Positions 1-11,690 of a stretch of DNA of 64,000 nucleotides are shown here, piece by piece. Every line of letters begins with the position of its first letter. The stretch's first letter is position 1. The stretch spans positions 25,844,303 to 25,908,302 of the forward strand of contig NC_087069.1 in NCBI RefSeq assembly GCF_963678635.1, written 5' to 3'. A model generated the notes under the pieces. The model made no database searches, was not told the DNA's origin, and was given only the letters and a program-made list of their open reading frames with translations. A program made the translations under genes and the position numbers. This DNA is from Symsagittifera roscoffensis. Taxonomy: Eukaryota > Xenacoelomorpha > Acoela > Convolutidae.

Positions 1-397
1 CCTTGTTTTTTGAAAAGGGATGTTTTGGAAAAACATGATCGAAAATTAGGAAAAGAAATGTAAATGACTGAAATTCATTTTTTTGCAAACCGTTCTTTCG
101 GCAGCGAGGGTGGCTCGGGTGTTTCTTCCAATCGTGCACTACTTTAACCCGCTTTTTTATTTTCAGCGGTAGGTGCGAAAGCTACCTTAGGTAAATTTTT
201 TTTGACCGAAGATGGAAAATATATTGATACTATAAAAATTTGGTCTATTTCAGCAGAATTTGAATTAGCTCCGGAAACGGAATCCAAAAAAAACGGTCTT
301 CGCCTATTTTTGATGACGAAGTAGTAAAAAAGATTTTTTAACTAAAAGCAACTGACATAAAAAGGTTCATTGCTTACCAGGAAAAGTTTAGAGTGCA

Positions 398-745
398 ATG
401 GTTGAATGTCGTACTGTGTCAGAATCTAAGATTATAAATCAGCACCTTACAGAGGTGGTTAGCCAGCTTCTGCGGGATATAAAGGTAGTTGACTACCTAG
501 CCCCTAGTAGAATAAGCGCAGGCTCTGTTTGTAACCCGCGGAAAGGCGGTTGCAGAGGCGAAGATTGCGAAACTGACAAATGTAGGGGTTTAAAAAATAG
601 TAGTATGGGTAGTAGTAGAAGACTTGAAATCACAGTTGAAGAATTAAAAAAGATACAAGGTGGAATGTATAGATCAAACAATATAACAATACAGAGCAAA
701 ATACCAGCAAATTATGATCGGCATTTTAAACAAATTTTTTTTTAA
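398..745 (+). CDS. Unrecognised 115-aa ORF in duplicated segment (copy A)
   Basis: Open frame of 115 codons from ATG. I do not recognise a family. The middle is Cys/Lys/Arg-rich (CNPRKGGC followed by ETDKC), with a Ser-rich stretch and a basic C-terminal third. No signal peptide or membrane segment is visible. It is kept intact in the second copy at 4947-5294 with three amino-acid differences, and it lies on the strand opposite the neighbouring LINE remnants. It may be a fragment of a repeat-encoded protein rather than a host gene. The only support is that the frame stays open in both copies, which is weak because the copies are recent. Confidence 0.3.
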   Translation: MVECRTVSESKIINQHLTEVVSQLLRDIKVVDYLAPSRISAGSVCNPRKGGCRGEDCETDKCRGLKNSSMGSSRRLEITVEELKKIQGGMYRSNNITIQSKIPANYDRHFKQIFF

Positions 746-1135
746 AGAAAGTACACGTATTTGCCATAGTCATTCGAATTTAACACCAATTTAAAAACGC
801 GTTTTTGAAAACTTTCGAGTCTGCGAAGGCTTTTTATTGAAAGTGAGCATGCAGTGGAGCTAAAAAGTAACACGGATAGAATTAATGATCGATAGAGTAA
901 AAATATACGTTGCTATTTAACTTGAGAAGGCACATATCTCCGTAGAAAATTAAAGGTTTTAATGCTTTTGGCGAGTTTGAGGTCAATATGCGAATTCCAT
1001 TTGATTTTGTTCTTGAAAATCAGGCCGAAAATTTTAATATTCTCTTCATATTTTAATTAAATGTCATTCATTGTAGAAGTGTATTGTGGATAATCAAAAC
1101 TCAAAATCTTTGTTTTTGAAGTTTGAAACGAAAAT

Positions 1136-1230
1136 CCATTCAACTTTGCCCATTCAAAAAGTGTGTCCATTCAAAAAGTGTGCCCATTCAAAACGTGTGT
1201 CCATACAACTTTGCCCATTCAAAAAGTTTC
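1136..1230. repeat. Short tandem repeat, ~18-bp unit (copy A)
   Basis: About five imperfect units built on TGCCCATTCAAAAAGTG sit side by side. A further single unit at about 1349-1370 separates two ~115-bp direct repeats (about 1230-1345 and 1371-1486). Those direct repeats, read on the minus strand, encode a duplicated piece of the LINE RT after the PLFFSFF motif. Confidence 0.7.
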
Positions 1231-2265
1231 AGGCGATGAATTTTAGTGTAGTTTTAAGTCATTGCGAATTAAATAATAAACACTATGAACAATTTCATTA
1301 CGAAGATCATCAACGAAAAACGAAAAGAAGAGAGGACCCAGAGGATCCAACTTTGCCCATTCAAACAGTTTCAGGCGATGAACTTTAGTGTAGTTTTAAG
1401 TCATTGCGAATTAAGTAATAAACACTATGAACAATTTCATTACGAAGATCATCAATGAAAAACGAAAAGAAGAGAGGACCCACAACGCTGCCCTGAGGGA
1501 CACCAGAAGTAGCATCTATAAGGTTGGATAGGGAGTTTTCTAACTTAATGCATTGACGTCTGTCATTAAAATAAGACGTAAGCAGATTATTGAAATCAAA
1601 ATCAAGTCAGAGGTACACAGTTTTGTTAAAAATAATTGATGGGGCACTCAATCAATGCCTTTTGTTTGTCGAAATAGATAGATAAAGATGGAACGTTGTT
1701 GTCAAGGTTAGCATAATTAAGATCCAAATACATTATTATTTGCAAAACAGTACCTCGAGATTTCATGAATCCATGTTGCTGTGGTTTAGTGATCTCATAG
1801 TTTTAGGATAAATGTAATCAATGTAGATGCGCTCAAATATAAGCGACACTTTTCGTAAAGTACTGATTGGTCGATAGTTTGTGATATTACTTGATGATCT
1901 TGATTTGTAGAAGGGTGTAACATGAGATAGTTTTATTCAGATGGCCAGAAACAACTAGAAACGATTGAGTTAAACAAAATGGATATAGCTGGGGGCAGAT
2001 TTTTGAAGCAATCTTTCATGACAAAGATGATAACGCATCCATTGAGCAGCTATCATCACAAGCTTTGAGAGGTATTTTAACATCCGCGTTTGTAATCAAA
2101 ACATCTTCCAGGTGGAAGATTTCAAGGGAAGGAAACATTATATCAGTGATAACTTTCGGACCAAAGACTGATCCAAATAACTTGTTAAACAATTGTGCCT
2201 TAGATTCGGGGGTTGTAGCAGTTTTTTCACCAAATTTCACGACATAGTTTTTTGGATCAGTCGTT
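1230..2265 (-). pseudogene. Broken non-LTR (LINE) RT remnant, copy A
   Basis: Read on the minus strand from 2265 downward, the pieces follow LINE order. First comes a pre-RT region (TDPKNYVVKFG, then a KACDDSCSMDAL segment of the type found before RT motif 1 in APE-class LINEs). The RT core follows, with FNDRRQCIKLEN, SGVPQGSVVGPLFF and FIDDL. Many stops and frameshifts lie between the pieces. The region after PLFFSFF is duplicated. The endonuclease end and the YADD motif are missing. The clade is uncertain (jockey/CR1-like by motif style). Confidence 0.75.
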
Positions 2266-2294
2266 TTTCAAAACTTTTTGCTAAAAAGTAAATT

Positions 2295-2330
2295 TCAAAC
2301 GTTTTCGCAACTATATGCATCGTCAGGGTT
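2295..2330 (-). other. Hammerhead-like core motif (weak), repeated in all LINE fragments
   Basis: Minus strand reads CTGACGA, then TGCATATAGTTGC, then GAAAACG, in the order of a hammerhead core (CUGANGA, stem II, GAAA). GCA/TGC could pair as a three-base stem II with one unpaired U, but I cannot build convincing stems I and III. Counterparts lie near 6866, 8182, 11519 and 14855; in the last three the putative stem II is weaker. Confidence 0.2.
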
Positions 2331-2513
2331 TTTAGAATAAACTAATCTAAAGACGATAAAACATCAATTCACGAATGACGATTGTTGTATACAATATTTC
2401 ACATACAATTTGGCTCTAAACCATCATTCTAAAAAATTAGCCAATCACAGTTGACATCTAAATTACTATCAAGATTAAAATACTTTTAACCTCTAAAATT
2501 AATTAAACAATTT

Positions 2514-4549
2514 TTTCGACGCTGTACTGGAACTATTCTATTTCACAAACTTATGAATTTGATTCATGCTCTCGGAGAATTGACTTTTTGTGAGGGACCC
2601 AGAAACTAGAACAAATTAAACCTCAGTTGAAAACTTGAGAAACTTATCATTCTTGTATTCCTTCCAAAATTAAAGAACGGAGCAATTCAATTTCAGTTAA
2701 AATTGAAACTCACGGGGACTTTAATTTTCGAGCTATCTCAAGTTGTGTATTCTTAATTTCATTAGAATGGTTACAATCGATGTAATGTTATGTTTGAAAC
2801 CACTTTTTTTTTCGAAAAATTGGTGAAGGAAGGTTTTTCTAAGGCCAGTTTATAAAATTATTTTGCTGATTGACAAGCAGAGATCAACTAAAAATGTTTA
2901 TTTATCTCAAAAACTAGTCGTTATGAAAATAAATATTGTGAAAACAGATAATTCTTTAAAAAAACATATAAACTGCATGATATTCGTGTATGATTAACCG
3001 GCATCCCTTCTAGGATTTTAGAGACAGTTCTGTCAAGTAGTCCTCTGGTCTATGGGAAAGAGTTCATGGCCTGTCGAGTCTATTGTTTCGCCGCTGCGCC
3101 TTATGCGCTTGGCTGAGATTGTTCCTGATCTGCAATTGCTATAGATTTTGTTATTTTTCTTAAAATGATTTCCTTTTTTTACCCTTGAGATGAGGAAAAA
3201 CAACAAGGAGTGTACTGGCATAAATTGCTTAAGATTCAACAATTTTAAATGGGATCACATGTGATTGTTTTTCTAATTGGGTTATATCAATTTAATAAAT
3301 ATCACTCTTTGTAAAACTATGAAAATTCAACGTTTTCAATTTCTTTCAGTTATGTAAGTAAATTGTGTCATTAATGCATTAATTGATAAGCACTCAGTGC
3401 TAGATATTTATGTACATACAGACATTTCATATAATCGATTATTAAAAAAAGATTCTAACGACTCGCCTAGACTATTGGCCAAAAATCTTTGGGCCGGAAA
3501 TCTTTTGCTGCTTGTTCTAATGTTTTTCTTGTTTTTTCGTTAACAATCCAACATAAGTGGCCGTGAACAAGCGACAGCTATGATCTTTATAATGAACACA
3601 AAAACGAGAATTAATTTTGTTTCTTTATCTATACCTTTTGCCCAATGATCAATCCTCAATCAGACAGATCTCGAGAACAGAACAAAGCTAATAAGCTGCA
3701 AGCTCGATGAGGGATGTATAAAAGGAGGAATAATGCTGGCAGCTTTAAATGACAATATCGCATCTTATTGACTCCTAACAATGAGAAATTGATTTCTAAC
3801 CAGCCAAAACTTGCCGATATAAATGCCTAAAACTCGGAAAACGTCAAGTGTTTTTTTGTAAATGGCTTCCGGGTATTAAAAGCTATTTTTACTTTCCAAA
3901 TGGTTCAGAAGCCGGTCCGAACAAAATTTTCCCCAATTCTAAAAGAACTTATTTTTCTATAAAACAGCAATGCGGAGCTCAATTTGTTGAAATTGCTAAG
4001 TAAGCTTCAAAACCTGATAGAAGAAGATGAAATACCCGACTTGTGAAGACATTCATTTATGGACCAAAACTTATCGCTCTCATAAAAATAGAAGGAATTT
4101 TGCGATCGACTGCCCTCAGCATCACGCTCAGACGCCTGATTTCAAAAAAAAACGTTTGGTTTTCAGACGATGGAAACCTTGGCGACTACAAAACGATAGT
4201 ACTCCGAGGCCTTAAACACATGGCTGAAAAAAATGAAGAAAAGCTATCGTTTCAGCCTAAACACAGAAAAATTTAGGCTTTGTTTTCTAGAACCGACCAG
4301 AAGTACGCAACAACTATTCAATCACAGTTCAATTTGAAAAAACATGTCTAAAATCAAAATCGAAATTCAGTTATGAACTTGTATTTTTGGTCTCCACTGT
4401 AGGCGAAACTTGTCGTAGAGAACTGCTAAAAGAAATAATATTTAAGATGGAGAGGTTGGGAAGTTTTATTACGCTGGATGCGCGCCGTGTTTGTAAATTC
4501 TTAAAAAATGCTTTAGCACGCCGAGACTCCTGTATTTTTGCGTACAAAG
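2514..4549. other. Unique spacer between duplicated blocks
   Basis: AT-rich sequence present once in the window. Short ORFs at 4027-4276 and on the minus strand at 4371-4688 show no motif or family resemblance. The latter runs across the duplication border, which argues against a real gene. I see no RNA gene or repeat here. Confidence 0.5.
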
Positions 4550-4946
4550 CCTTGTTTTTTGAAAAGGGATGTTTTGGAAAAACATGATCGAAAATTAGGA
4601 AAAGAAATGTAAATGACTGAAATTCATTTTTTTGCAAACCGTTCTTTCGGCAGCGAGGGTGGCTCGGGTGTTTCTTCCAATCGTGCACTACTTTAACCCG
4701 CTTTTTTATTTTCAGCGGTAGGTGCGAAAGCTACCTTAGGTAAATTTTTTTTGACCGAAGATGGAAAATATATTGATACTATAAAAATTTGGTCTATTTC
4801 AGCAGAATTTGAATTAGCTCCGGAAACGGAATCCAAAAAAAACGGTCTTCGCCTATTTTTGATGACGAAGTAGTAAAAAAGATTTTTTAACTAAAAGCTA
4901 CTGACATAAAAAGGTTCATTGCTTACCAGGAAAAAATTGGAGTGCA

Positions 4947-5294
4947 ATGGTTGAATGTCGTACTGTGTCAGAATCTAAGATTATAAATCAGCACCTTACA
5001 GAGGTGGTTAGCCAGCTTCTGCGGGATATAAAGGTAGTTGACTACCTAGCCCCTAGTAGAATAAGCGCAGGCTCTGTTTGTAACCCACGGAAAGGCGGTT
5101 GCAGAGGCGAAGATCGCGAAACTGACAAATGTAGGGGTTTAAAAAATAGTAGTATGGGTAGTAGTAGAAGACTTGCAATCACAGTTGAAGAATTAAAAAA
5201 GATACAAGGTGGAATGTATAGATCAAACAATATAACAATACAGAGCAAAATACCAGCAAATTATGATCGGCATTTTAAACAAAATTTTTTTTAA
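4947..5294 (+). CDS. Unrecognised 115-aa ORF in duplicated segment (copy B)
   Basis: Same frame and length as the ORF at 398-745, with three differences: Cys to Arg in the Cys-rich stretch, Glu to Ala after the Ser-rich stretch, and Ile to Asn near the C terminus. The loss of one cysteine argues against strict constraint on a zinc site. No homologue is recognised. Confidence 0.3.
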   Translation: MVECRTVSESKIINQHLTEVVSQLLRDIKVVDYLAPSRISAGSVCNPRKGGCRGEDRETDKCRGLKNSSMGSSRRLAITVEELKKIQGGMYRSNNITIQSKIPANYDRHFKQNFF

Positions 5295-5684
5295 AGAAAG
5301 TACACGTATTTGCCATAGTCATTCGAATTTAACACCAATTTAAGAACGCGTTTTTGAAAACTTTCGAGTCTGCGAAGGCTTTTTATTGAAAGTGAGCATG
5401 CAGTGGAGCTAAAAAGTAACACGGATAGAATTAATGATCGATAGAGTAAAAATATACGTTGCTATTTAACTTGAGAAGGCACATATCTCCGTAGAAAATT
5501 AAAGGTTTTAATGCTTTTGGCGAGTTTGAGGTCAATATGCGAATTCCATTTGATTTTGTTCTTGAAAATCAGGCCGAAAATTTTAATATTCTCTTCATAT
5601 TTTAATTAAATGTCATTCATTGTAGAAGTGTATTGTGGATAATCAAAACTCAAAATCTTTGTTTTTGAAGTTTGAAACGAAAAT

Positions 5685-5779
5685 CCATTCAACTTTGCCC
5701 ATTCAAAAAGAGTGTCCATTCAAAAAGTGTGCCCATTCAAAACGTGTGTCCATACAACTTTGCCCATTCAAAAAGTTTC
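5685..5779. repeat. Short tandem repeat, ~18-bp unit (copy B)
   Basis: Counterpart of 1136-1230 in the second duplicated block, with the same unit and order and one substitution in the second unit. Confidence 0.7.
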
Positions 5780-6812
5780 AGGCGATGAATTTTAGTGTAG
5801 TTTTAAGTCATTGCGAATTAAATAATAAACACTATGAACAATTTCATTACGAAGATCATCAACGAAAAACGAAAAGAAGAGAGGACCCAGAGGATCCAAC
5901 TTTGCCCATTCAAACAGTTTCAGGCGACGAACTTTAGTGTAGTTTTAAGTCATTGCGAATTAAGTAATAAACACTATGAACAATTTCATTACGAAGATCA
6001 TCAATGAAAAACGAAAAGAAGAGAGGACCCACAACGCTGCCCCGAGGGACACCAGAAGTAGCATCTATAAGGTTGGATAGGGAGTTTTCTAACTTAATGC
6101 ATTGACGTCTGTCATTAAAATAAGACGTAAGCAGATTATTGAAATCAAAATCAAGCCAGAGGTACACAGTTTTGTTAAAAATAATTGATGGGGCACTCAA
6201 TCAATGCCTTTTGTTTGTCGAAATAGATAGATAAAGATGGAACGTTGTTGTCAAGGTTAGCATAATTAAGATCCAAATACATTATTATCTGCAAAACAGT
6301 ACCTCGAGATTTCATGAATCCATGTTGCTGTGGTTTAGTGATCTCATAGTTTTAGGATAAATGTAATCAATGTAGATGCGCTCAAATATAAGCGACACTT
6401 TTCGTAAAGTACTGATTGGTCGATAGTTTGTGATATTACTTGATGATCTTGATTTGTAGAAGGGTGTAACATGAGATTTTTATTCAGATGGCCAGAAACA
6501 ACTAGAAACGATTGAGTTATAAAAAATGGATATAGCTGGGGGCAGATTATTGAAGCAATCTTTCATGACAAAGATGATAACGCATCCATTGAGCAGCTAT
6601 CATCACAAGCTTTGAGAGGTATTTTAACATCCGCGTTTGTAATCAAAACATCTTCCAGGTGGAAGATTTCAAGGGAAGGAAACATTATATCAGTGATAAC
6701 TTTCGGACCAAAGACTGATCCAAATAACTTGTTAAACAATTGTGCCTTAGATTCGGGGGTTGTAGCAGTTTTTTCACCAAATTTCACGACATAGTTTTTT
6801 GGATCAGTCGTT
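5779..6812 (-). pseudogene. Broken LINE RT remnant, copy B
   Basis: Duplicate of the remnant at 1230-2265. The longest open piece is 5934-6200, covering the RT segment from YLWLDFDFNNLL to FFIDDLRN. The SGVPQG motif has become SGVPRG here, while copy A keeps the Gln. The pre-RT piece is open at 6563-6787. Non-functional. Confidence 0.75.
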
Positions 6813-7060
6813 TTTCAAAACTTTTTGCTAAAAAGTAAATTTCAAACGTTTTCGCAACTATATGCATCGTCAGGGTTTTTAGAATAAACTAATCTAAAGA
6901 CGATAAAACATCAATTCACGAATGACGATTGTTGTATACAATATTTCACATACAATTTGGCTCTAAACCATCATTCTAAAAATTTAGCCAATCACAGTTG
7001 ACATCTAAATTACTATCAAGATTAAAATACTTTTAACCTCTAAAATTAATTAAACAATTT

Positions 7061-7456
7061 AAAATTAATTTGCCTGGAAAGTTGTGAGTCATAATTTTGA
7101 TTTAGACATGTATGTTATAAATAAAAAACCAAAAATATTTTGGCACTAAGTTTTCAGTGTTAACTCTCTGCTCCTAAACTCATCGCGCGTGTTCAAGCCC
7201 GATTTCTATTTCCTGATATGTATTGCCTCTAGTGTAAACAATTTTGTTCGATTGTTTGACCTATCTGTAATTTTCCAACTAAGATCTGCGCGTTTCCCTC
7301 AAGTTGGCATTGCTGAAGGTGGAAGCCTACCGGTGAGTCTGCTTTCTTATGTTCCTCAATTCTAGCGGTCAAATGTTGAACAATTTGTTCGACATAGGTG
7401 GTAATGCATCCACTACAAGACAAATTATAAACCACTCTTGACTTGAGGTCATTAGA
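7061..7456 (-). pseudogene. PLE 3' fragment with partial GIY-YIG, unit 1
   Basis: Minus-strand reading gives the C-terminal half of the PLE endonuclease: VYNLSCSGC, then TYVEQ where the YIG half-motif should read YVGQ, then the EEHKKADSPVGFHLQQC stretch. It joins LINE sequence abruptly at about 7456. The final LEAI(H)-LN region is also shifted out of frame. Confidence 0.75.
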
Positions 7457-8352
7457 ATCAAAGCCAGGGGTTCAAAGTTTTGTTAAAAATATTTGATGGG
7501 GCACTCAATCAATGCCTTTTGTTTGTCGAAATAGATAAATAAACATGGAACGCTGTTGTCAAGGTTAGCATAAGTTAGATCCAAATAGGTTAATATCTGC
7601 AAAACAGTACCTCGAGATTTCATGAATCCATGTTGCTGTGGTTTAGTGATCTCATAGTTTTAGGATAAATGTAATCAAGGTAGATGCGCTCAAAAATAAG
7701 CGACAATTTTGGTAAAGTACTGATTGGTCGATAGTTTGTGATATTACTTGATGATCTTGATTTGTAGAAGGGTGTAACATGAGATAGTTTTATTCAGATG
7801 GCCAGAAACAACTAGAAACGATTGAGTTAAACAAAATGGATATAGCTGGGGGCAGATTATCGAAGCAATCTTTCATGACAAAAGATGGTAACGCATCCAT
7901 TGAGCAGCTATCATCACAAGCTTTGAGAGGTATTTTAACATCCGCGTTTGTAATCAAAACATCTTCCAGGTGGAATATTTCAAGGGAAGGAAACATTATA
8001 TAAGTGATAACTTTCGGACCAAAGACTGATCCAAATAACTCGTTAAACAATTGTGCCTTGGATTCGGGCGTTCTAGCAGTTTTGTCACCAAATTTCACGA
8101 CATAGTTTTTTGGATCAGTCATTTTTGAAAAAAATTTGCTAAAAAGTAAATTTCAAACGTTTTCGCTACTGTATGCATCGTCAGGATTTTTACAATAAAC
8201 TCATCTAAAGACGATAAAGCATCAATTCGCGATTGTTGTATACAATATTTCACATACAATTTGGCTCTAGACCATCATGTTAAACAGTTGACATCTAAAT
8301 TACTATCAAGATTTAAAAAAAATTTTAACCTCTAAAATTAATTAAACAATTT
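7457..8352 (-). pseudogene. LINE fragment, unit 1
   Basis: This matches the LINE remnant at about 1610-2513. Its longest open piece (7790-8122, 110 codons) extends the pre-RT region to FNSIVSSCFWPSE, typical of the segment before RT motif 1 in APE-class LINEs. It is fused on both sides to PLE sequence. Confidence 0.75.
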
Positions 8353-10384
8353 AAAATTAATTTGCCTGGAAGTTTGTGAGTCATAATTTTAATTTAGACA
8401 TGTATGTTATAAAAAAAAACAAAAATATTTTGGCACTACGTTTTCAGTGTTAACTCTCTGCTCCTAAACTCATCGCGCGTGTTCAAGGCCGGTTTCTATT
8501 TCCTGACATGTATTGCCTCTAGAGTTAACAATTTTGTTCGATTGTTTGACCTATCTGTAATTTCCCAACTAAGATCTACGCAATTTCCCTCAACTTGGCA
8601 TTGCTGAAGGTGGAGGCCTACCGGTGAGTCTGCTTTCTTATTTTCCTCAATGCTAGCGGTCAAATGGCGAACAGTTTGTTCGACATAGGTAGAAGTGCAT
8701 CCACTACAAGACAGTTTATAAACCACTCTTGACTTGAGGTCATTAGAAAATTCTGACTTCAGTGATGGTAAACATGATTCTACTTTTCTTGTGGTGAAAA
8801 ACACTTGAACTTTAATTAATTTTCGTAACCTGTTAGCAAAATTTTGTATCTGGTTACCTCTATATTGCACCATCAGCATTGGAGGCTTCACATCCTTTAG
8901 TGATTGAATTGACAAACACCTCTCACTATCCAGGGTCTTGCTTTTACCCTCGATTATCTTGCACAAGGTGTCTGAAGCCACGTTTGCGGACCTGATTTGT
9001 CAGCGATTGCGCCCTATTAGTTTCCATAGCCTTATCAAATCGCTCCCAGCTAGATGTACAGTGCCTTGGATAATACTACACTTATTCTGAAATGGGGGGC
9101 GCAGCTTCTATAATTCAGTATAGTCCCTGTATCTGTTGATTTTTGATACCAACTGCAAATTACACGCCTACCCTGCGATACATTTTTGTTCAACTCCAGG
9201 AACGGCGAATTCCCCTCCGAATTAGTTTTCTTTAGAGTGAACTGCAGATTTGGATGAAGAGAGTTGGCGGCATCGAGAAGACAACTCGGCTCCCCTCTGA
9301 CTGTTCTAACAAAATCATGCACATACCTGAGAAACAATTTCACCTGGGGAGTATCCTTATCCTTGTTCTTAGCTCGGCAGCAGCTTTAACAGTACCAGAC
9401 TATCTCGGTTATTGATGCGTATACGTATTTTTCTGCATTTTAGATGATACCAGTTTCGGCAACTCTCGCATTCAACCCCTTTTGATCTACATGTGACTTT
9501 CCTGCTGCAACATGGGCACAAGCCGTTTTCATAATCAATTTGCTTCATCTCCGTTCCCACCGGTATTTCTTGTCTTAGAGCAAACACGTACTCTTTCATC
9601 CATAAAATTACCAGAATTACAGCGAGGGACGCGCCCATTGCTAAACCATCAACTCGTACATATTATGAATCATTACACTTGAAATATACTTTACTGACCA
9701 CCATATTCAAAAGCCTTTTCCTGGTTGCCCTTTGAATTTCAGGAGGATACTCTTGGCTGTAGAGCTTCTGTAAAGCAATTTCAATTGCCTCTTTCAGGTG
9801 AACGTTGATGTACAAACTTATTACATCAAGAGATATTATGGTTTCGTCCGGATCTAGAGCAATGTTTTCAATTGCTTCTCTGTCATCTTTAGAATTGGTT
9901 TCTATATTGGCTCCATCGATGTTGTCAAAAAACTTTGAAGCATTTTGTTCAGATTCTCATACGAGCTGCCTGGAACTGATAGTACTGGTCCAGTTTTGAT
10001 TCATACGTTTGTTTCCTCATTATGCAAAAACCCAACCCCTTATCAAAGGGCACAGTCAGCAACCCATTATCTTTGAGATATTTCCTCGTTTTTTCAACGG
10101 CTTTGTCTCTTGGGGTTTGCTTTACGTTTTTTGCATATGCCTTTGCCGCGGCTTGTATTTGACATAACGTTTCACCAGATGTTTTTTGGTTTTTTAATTG
10201 TGAGAGGAAAATGTCGATATCCGCCGAAAAGTGTGTTTCGTTAAATTTGTCTCTAATGGAATACTTCGGGCCCATTGATAGCACTCCATATAATCATCCA
10301 GGCAGTTCAATGTTTTCAAGTACCTTAATTGATCGCTCATTTCTCCCCTCAAGAAGTTTATCTTGTCTCTCGGACAGTTTTCTT
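8353..10384 (-). pseudogene. PLE body with PHD-containing RT and GIY-YIG, unit 1
   Basis: On the minus strand, from high to low coordinate: RT N-terminal region (9949-10284), palm with MGASLAVIL and a PHD-type finger (9369-9638), motif C region (9050-9343) reading RYVHD in place of RYVDD, and GIY-YIG endonuclease (8496-8981) with YVEQ in place of YVGQ. A segment of about 75-80 codons containing the finger motif GLAKVHK-PLRP is deleted. An 8-bp deletion frameshifts the zinc finger. Inactive. Confidence 0.85.
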
Positions 10385-10397
10385 AATTAAACATTTT

Positions 10398-10794
10398 AAA
10401 ATTAATATGTCTGGAAGTTTCTGAGTCATAATTTCAATTTAGACATGTACGTTTTGAATAAAAAACCAAAAATATTTTGGGACTAAATTTTCAGTGTTAA
10501 CTCCCTGCTCCTAAACTCATCGCGCGTGTTCAAGCCCGGTTTCTCTTTCCTGATATGTATTGCCTCTAGTGTTAGCAATTTTGTTTGGTTGTTTGACCTA
10601 TTTATAATTTCTTAACTAAGATTTGCGCTATTTCCCTCAAGTTGGCATTGCTGAAGGTGGAGTCCTACCGATGAGTCTGCTTTCTTATGTTCCTCAATTC
10701 TAGTGGTCAAATGTCGAACAGTTTGTCCGACATAGGTGGAAGTGCATCCACTACAAAACAAATTATAAACCACTCTTGACTTGAGGTCATTAGA
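10398..10794 (-). pseudogene. PLE 3' fragment with partial GIY-YIG, unit 2
   Basis: Equivalent to 7061-7456. The YVGQ half-motif is intact here, but the frame is broken in the C-terminal part. It joins LINE sequence at about 10794 at the same base as in units 1 and 3. Confidence 0.7.
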
Positions 10795-11690
10795 ATCAAA
10801 GCCAGGGGTACACAGTTTTGTTAAAATTAATTGATGGGGCGCTCAATCAATGCCTTTTGTTTGTCGAAATAGATAAATAAACATGGAACGCTGTTGTCAA
10901 GGTTAGCATAAGTTAGATCCAAATAGGTTAATATCTGCAAAACAGTACCTCGAGATTTCATGAACCCATGTTGCTGTGGTTTAGTGATCTCATAGTTATA
11001 GGATAAATGTAATCAAGGTAGATGCGCTCAAAAATAAGCGACAATTTTGGTAAAGTACTGATTGGTCGATAGTTTGTGATATTACTTGATGATCTTGATT
11101 TGTAGAAGGGTGTAACATGAGATAGTTTTATTCAGATGGCCAGAAACAACTAGAAACGATTGAGTTAAACAAAATGGATATAGCTGGGGGCAGATTATCG
11201 AAGCAATTTTTCATGACAAAAGATGGTAACGCATCCATTGAGCAGCTATCATCCTAAGCGTTGTGAGGTATTTTAACATCCGCGTTTGTAATCAAAACAT
11301 CTTCCAGGTGGAATATTTCAAGGGAAGGAAACATTATATAAGTGATAACTTTCGGACCAAAGACTGATCCAAATAACTCGTTAAACAATTGTGCCTTGGA
11401 TTCGGGCGTTCTAGCAGTTTTGTCACCAAATTTCACGACATAGTTTTTTGGATCAGTCATTTTTGAAAAAAATTTGCTAAAAAGTAAATTTCAAATGTTT
11501 TCGCTACTGTATGCATCGTCAGGATTTTTACAATAAACTCATCTAAAGACGATAAAGCATCAATTCGCGATTGTTGTATACAATATTTCACATACAATTT
11601 GGCTCTAGACCATCATGTTAAACAGTTGACATCTAAATTACTATCAAGATTAAAAAAAACTTTTAACCTCTAAAATTAATTAAACAATTT
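10795..11690 (-). pseudogene. LINE fragment, unit 2
   Basis: Same segment as 7457-8352. The open piece 11254-11460 stops early at KIPHNA because of extra changes. Both joins match those in units 1 and 3. Confidence 0.7.

Larger units (their letters stand above)
1..2513. repeat. Segmental duplication, copy A
   Basis: The sequence from base 1 matches the sequence from 4550 at a constant offset of about 4549 bases, with only scattered substitutions and small indels. The match ends at a shared AATTAAACAATTT string (about 2513 here, about 7060 in the other copy). The left edge is cut by the window, so the duplicated block may be longer. It carries the 115-residue ORF at 398-745, a short tandem repeat and a broken LINE on the minus strand. 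Confidence 0.9.
4550..7060. repeat. Segmental duplication, copy B
   Basis: Second copy of the block at 1-2513, in the same orientation. The copies differ by rare substitutions (for example a Glu/Ala change in the 115-residue ORF) and small indels, which suggests recent duplication. On the right it abuts the first unit of the Penelope tandem array at the AATTAAACAATTT junction. The left junction falls inside ordinary-looking AT-rich DNA at about 4550. Confidence 0.9.
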
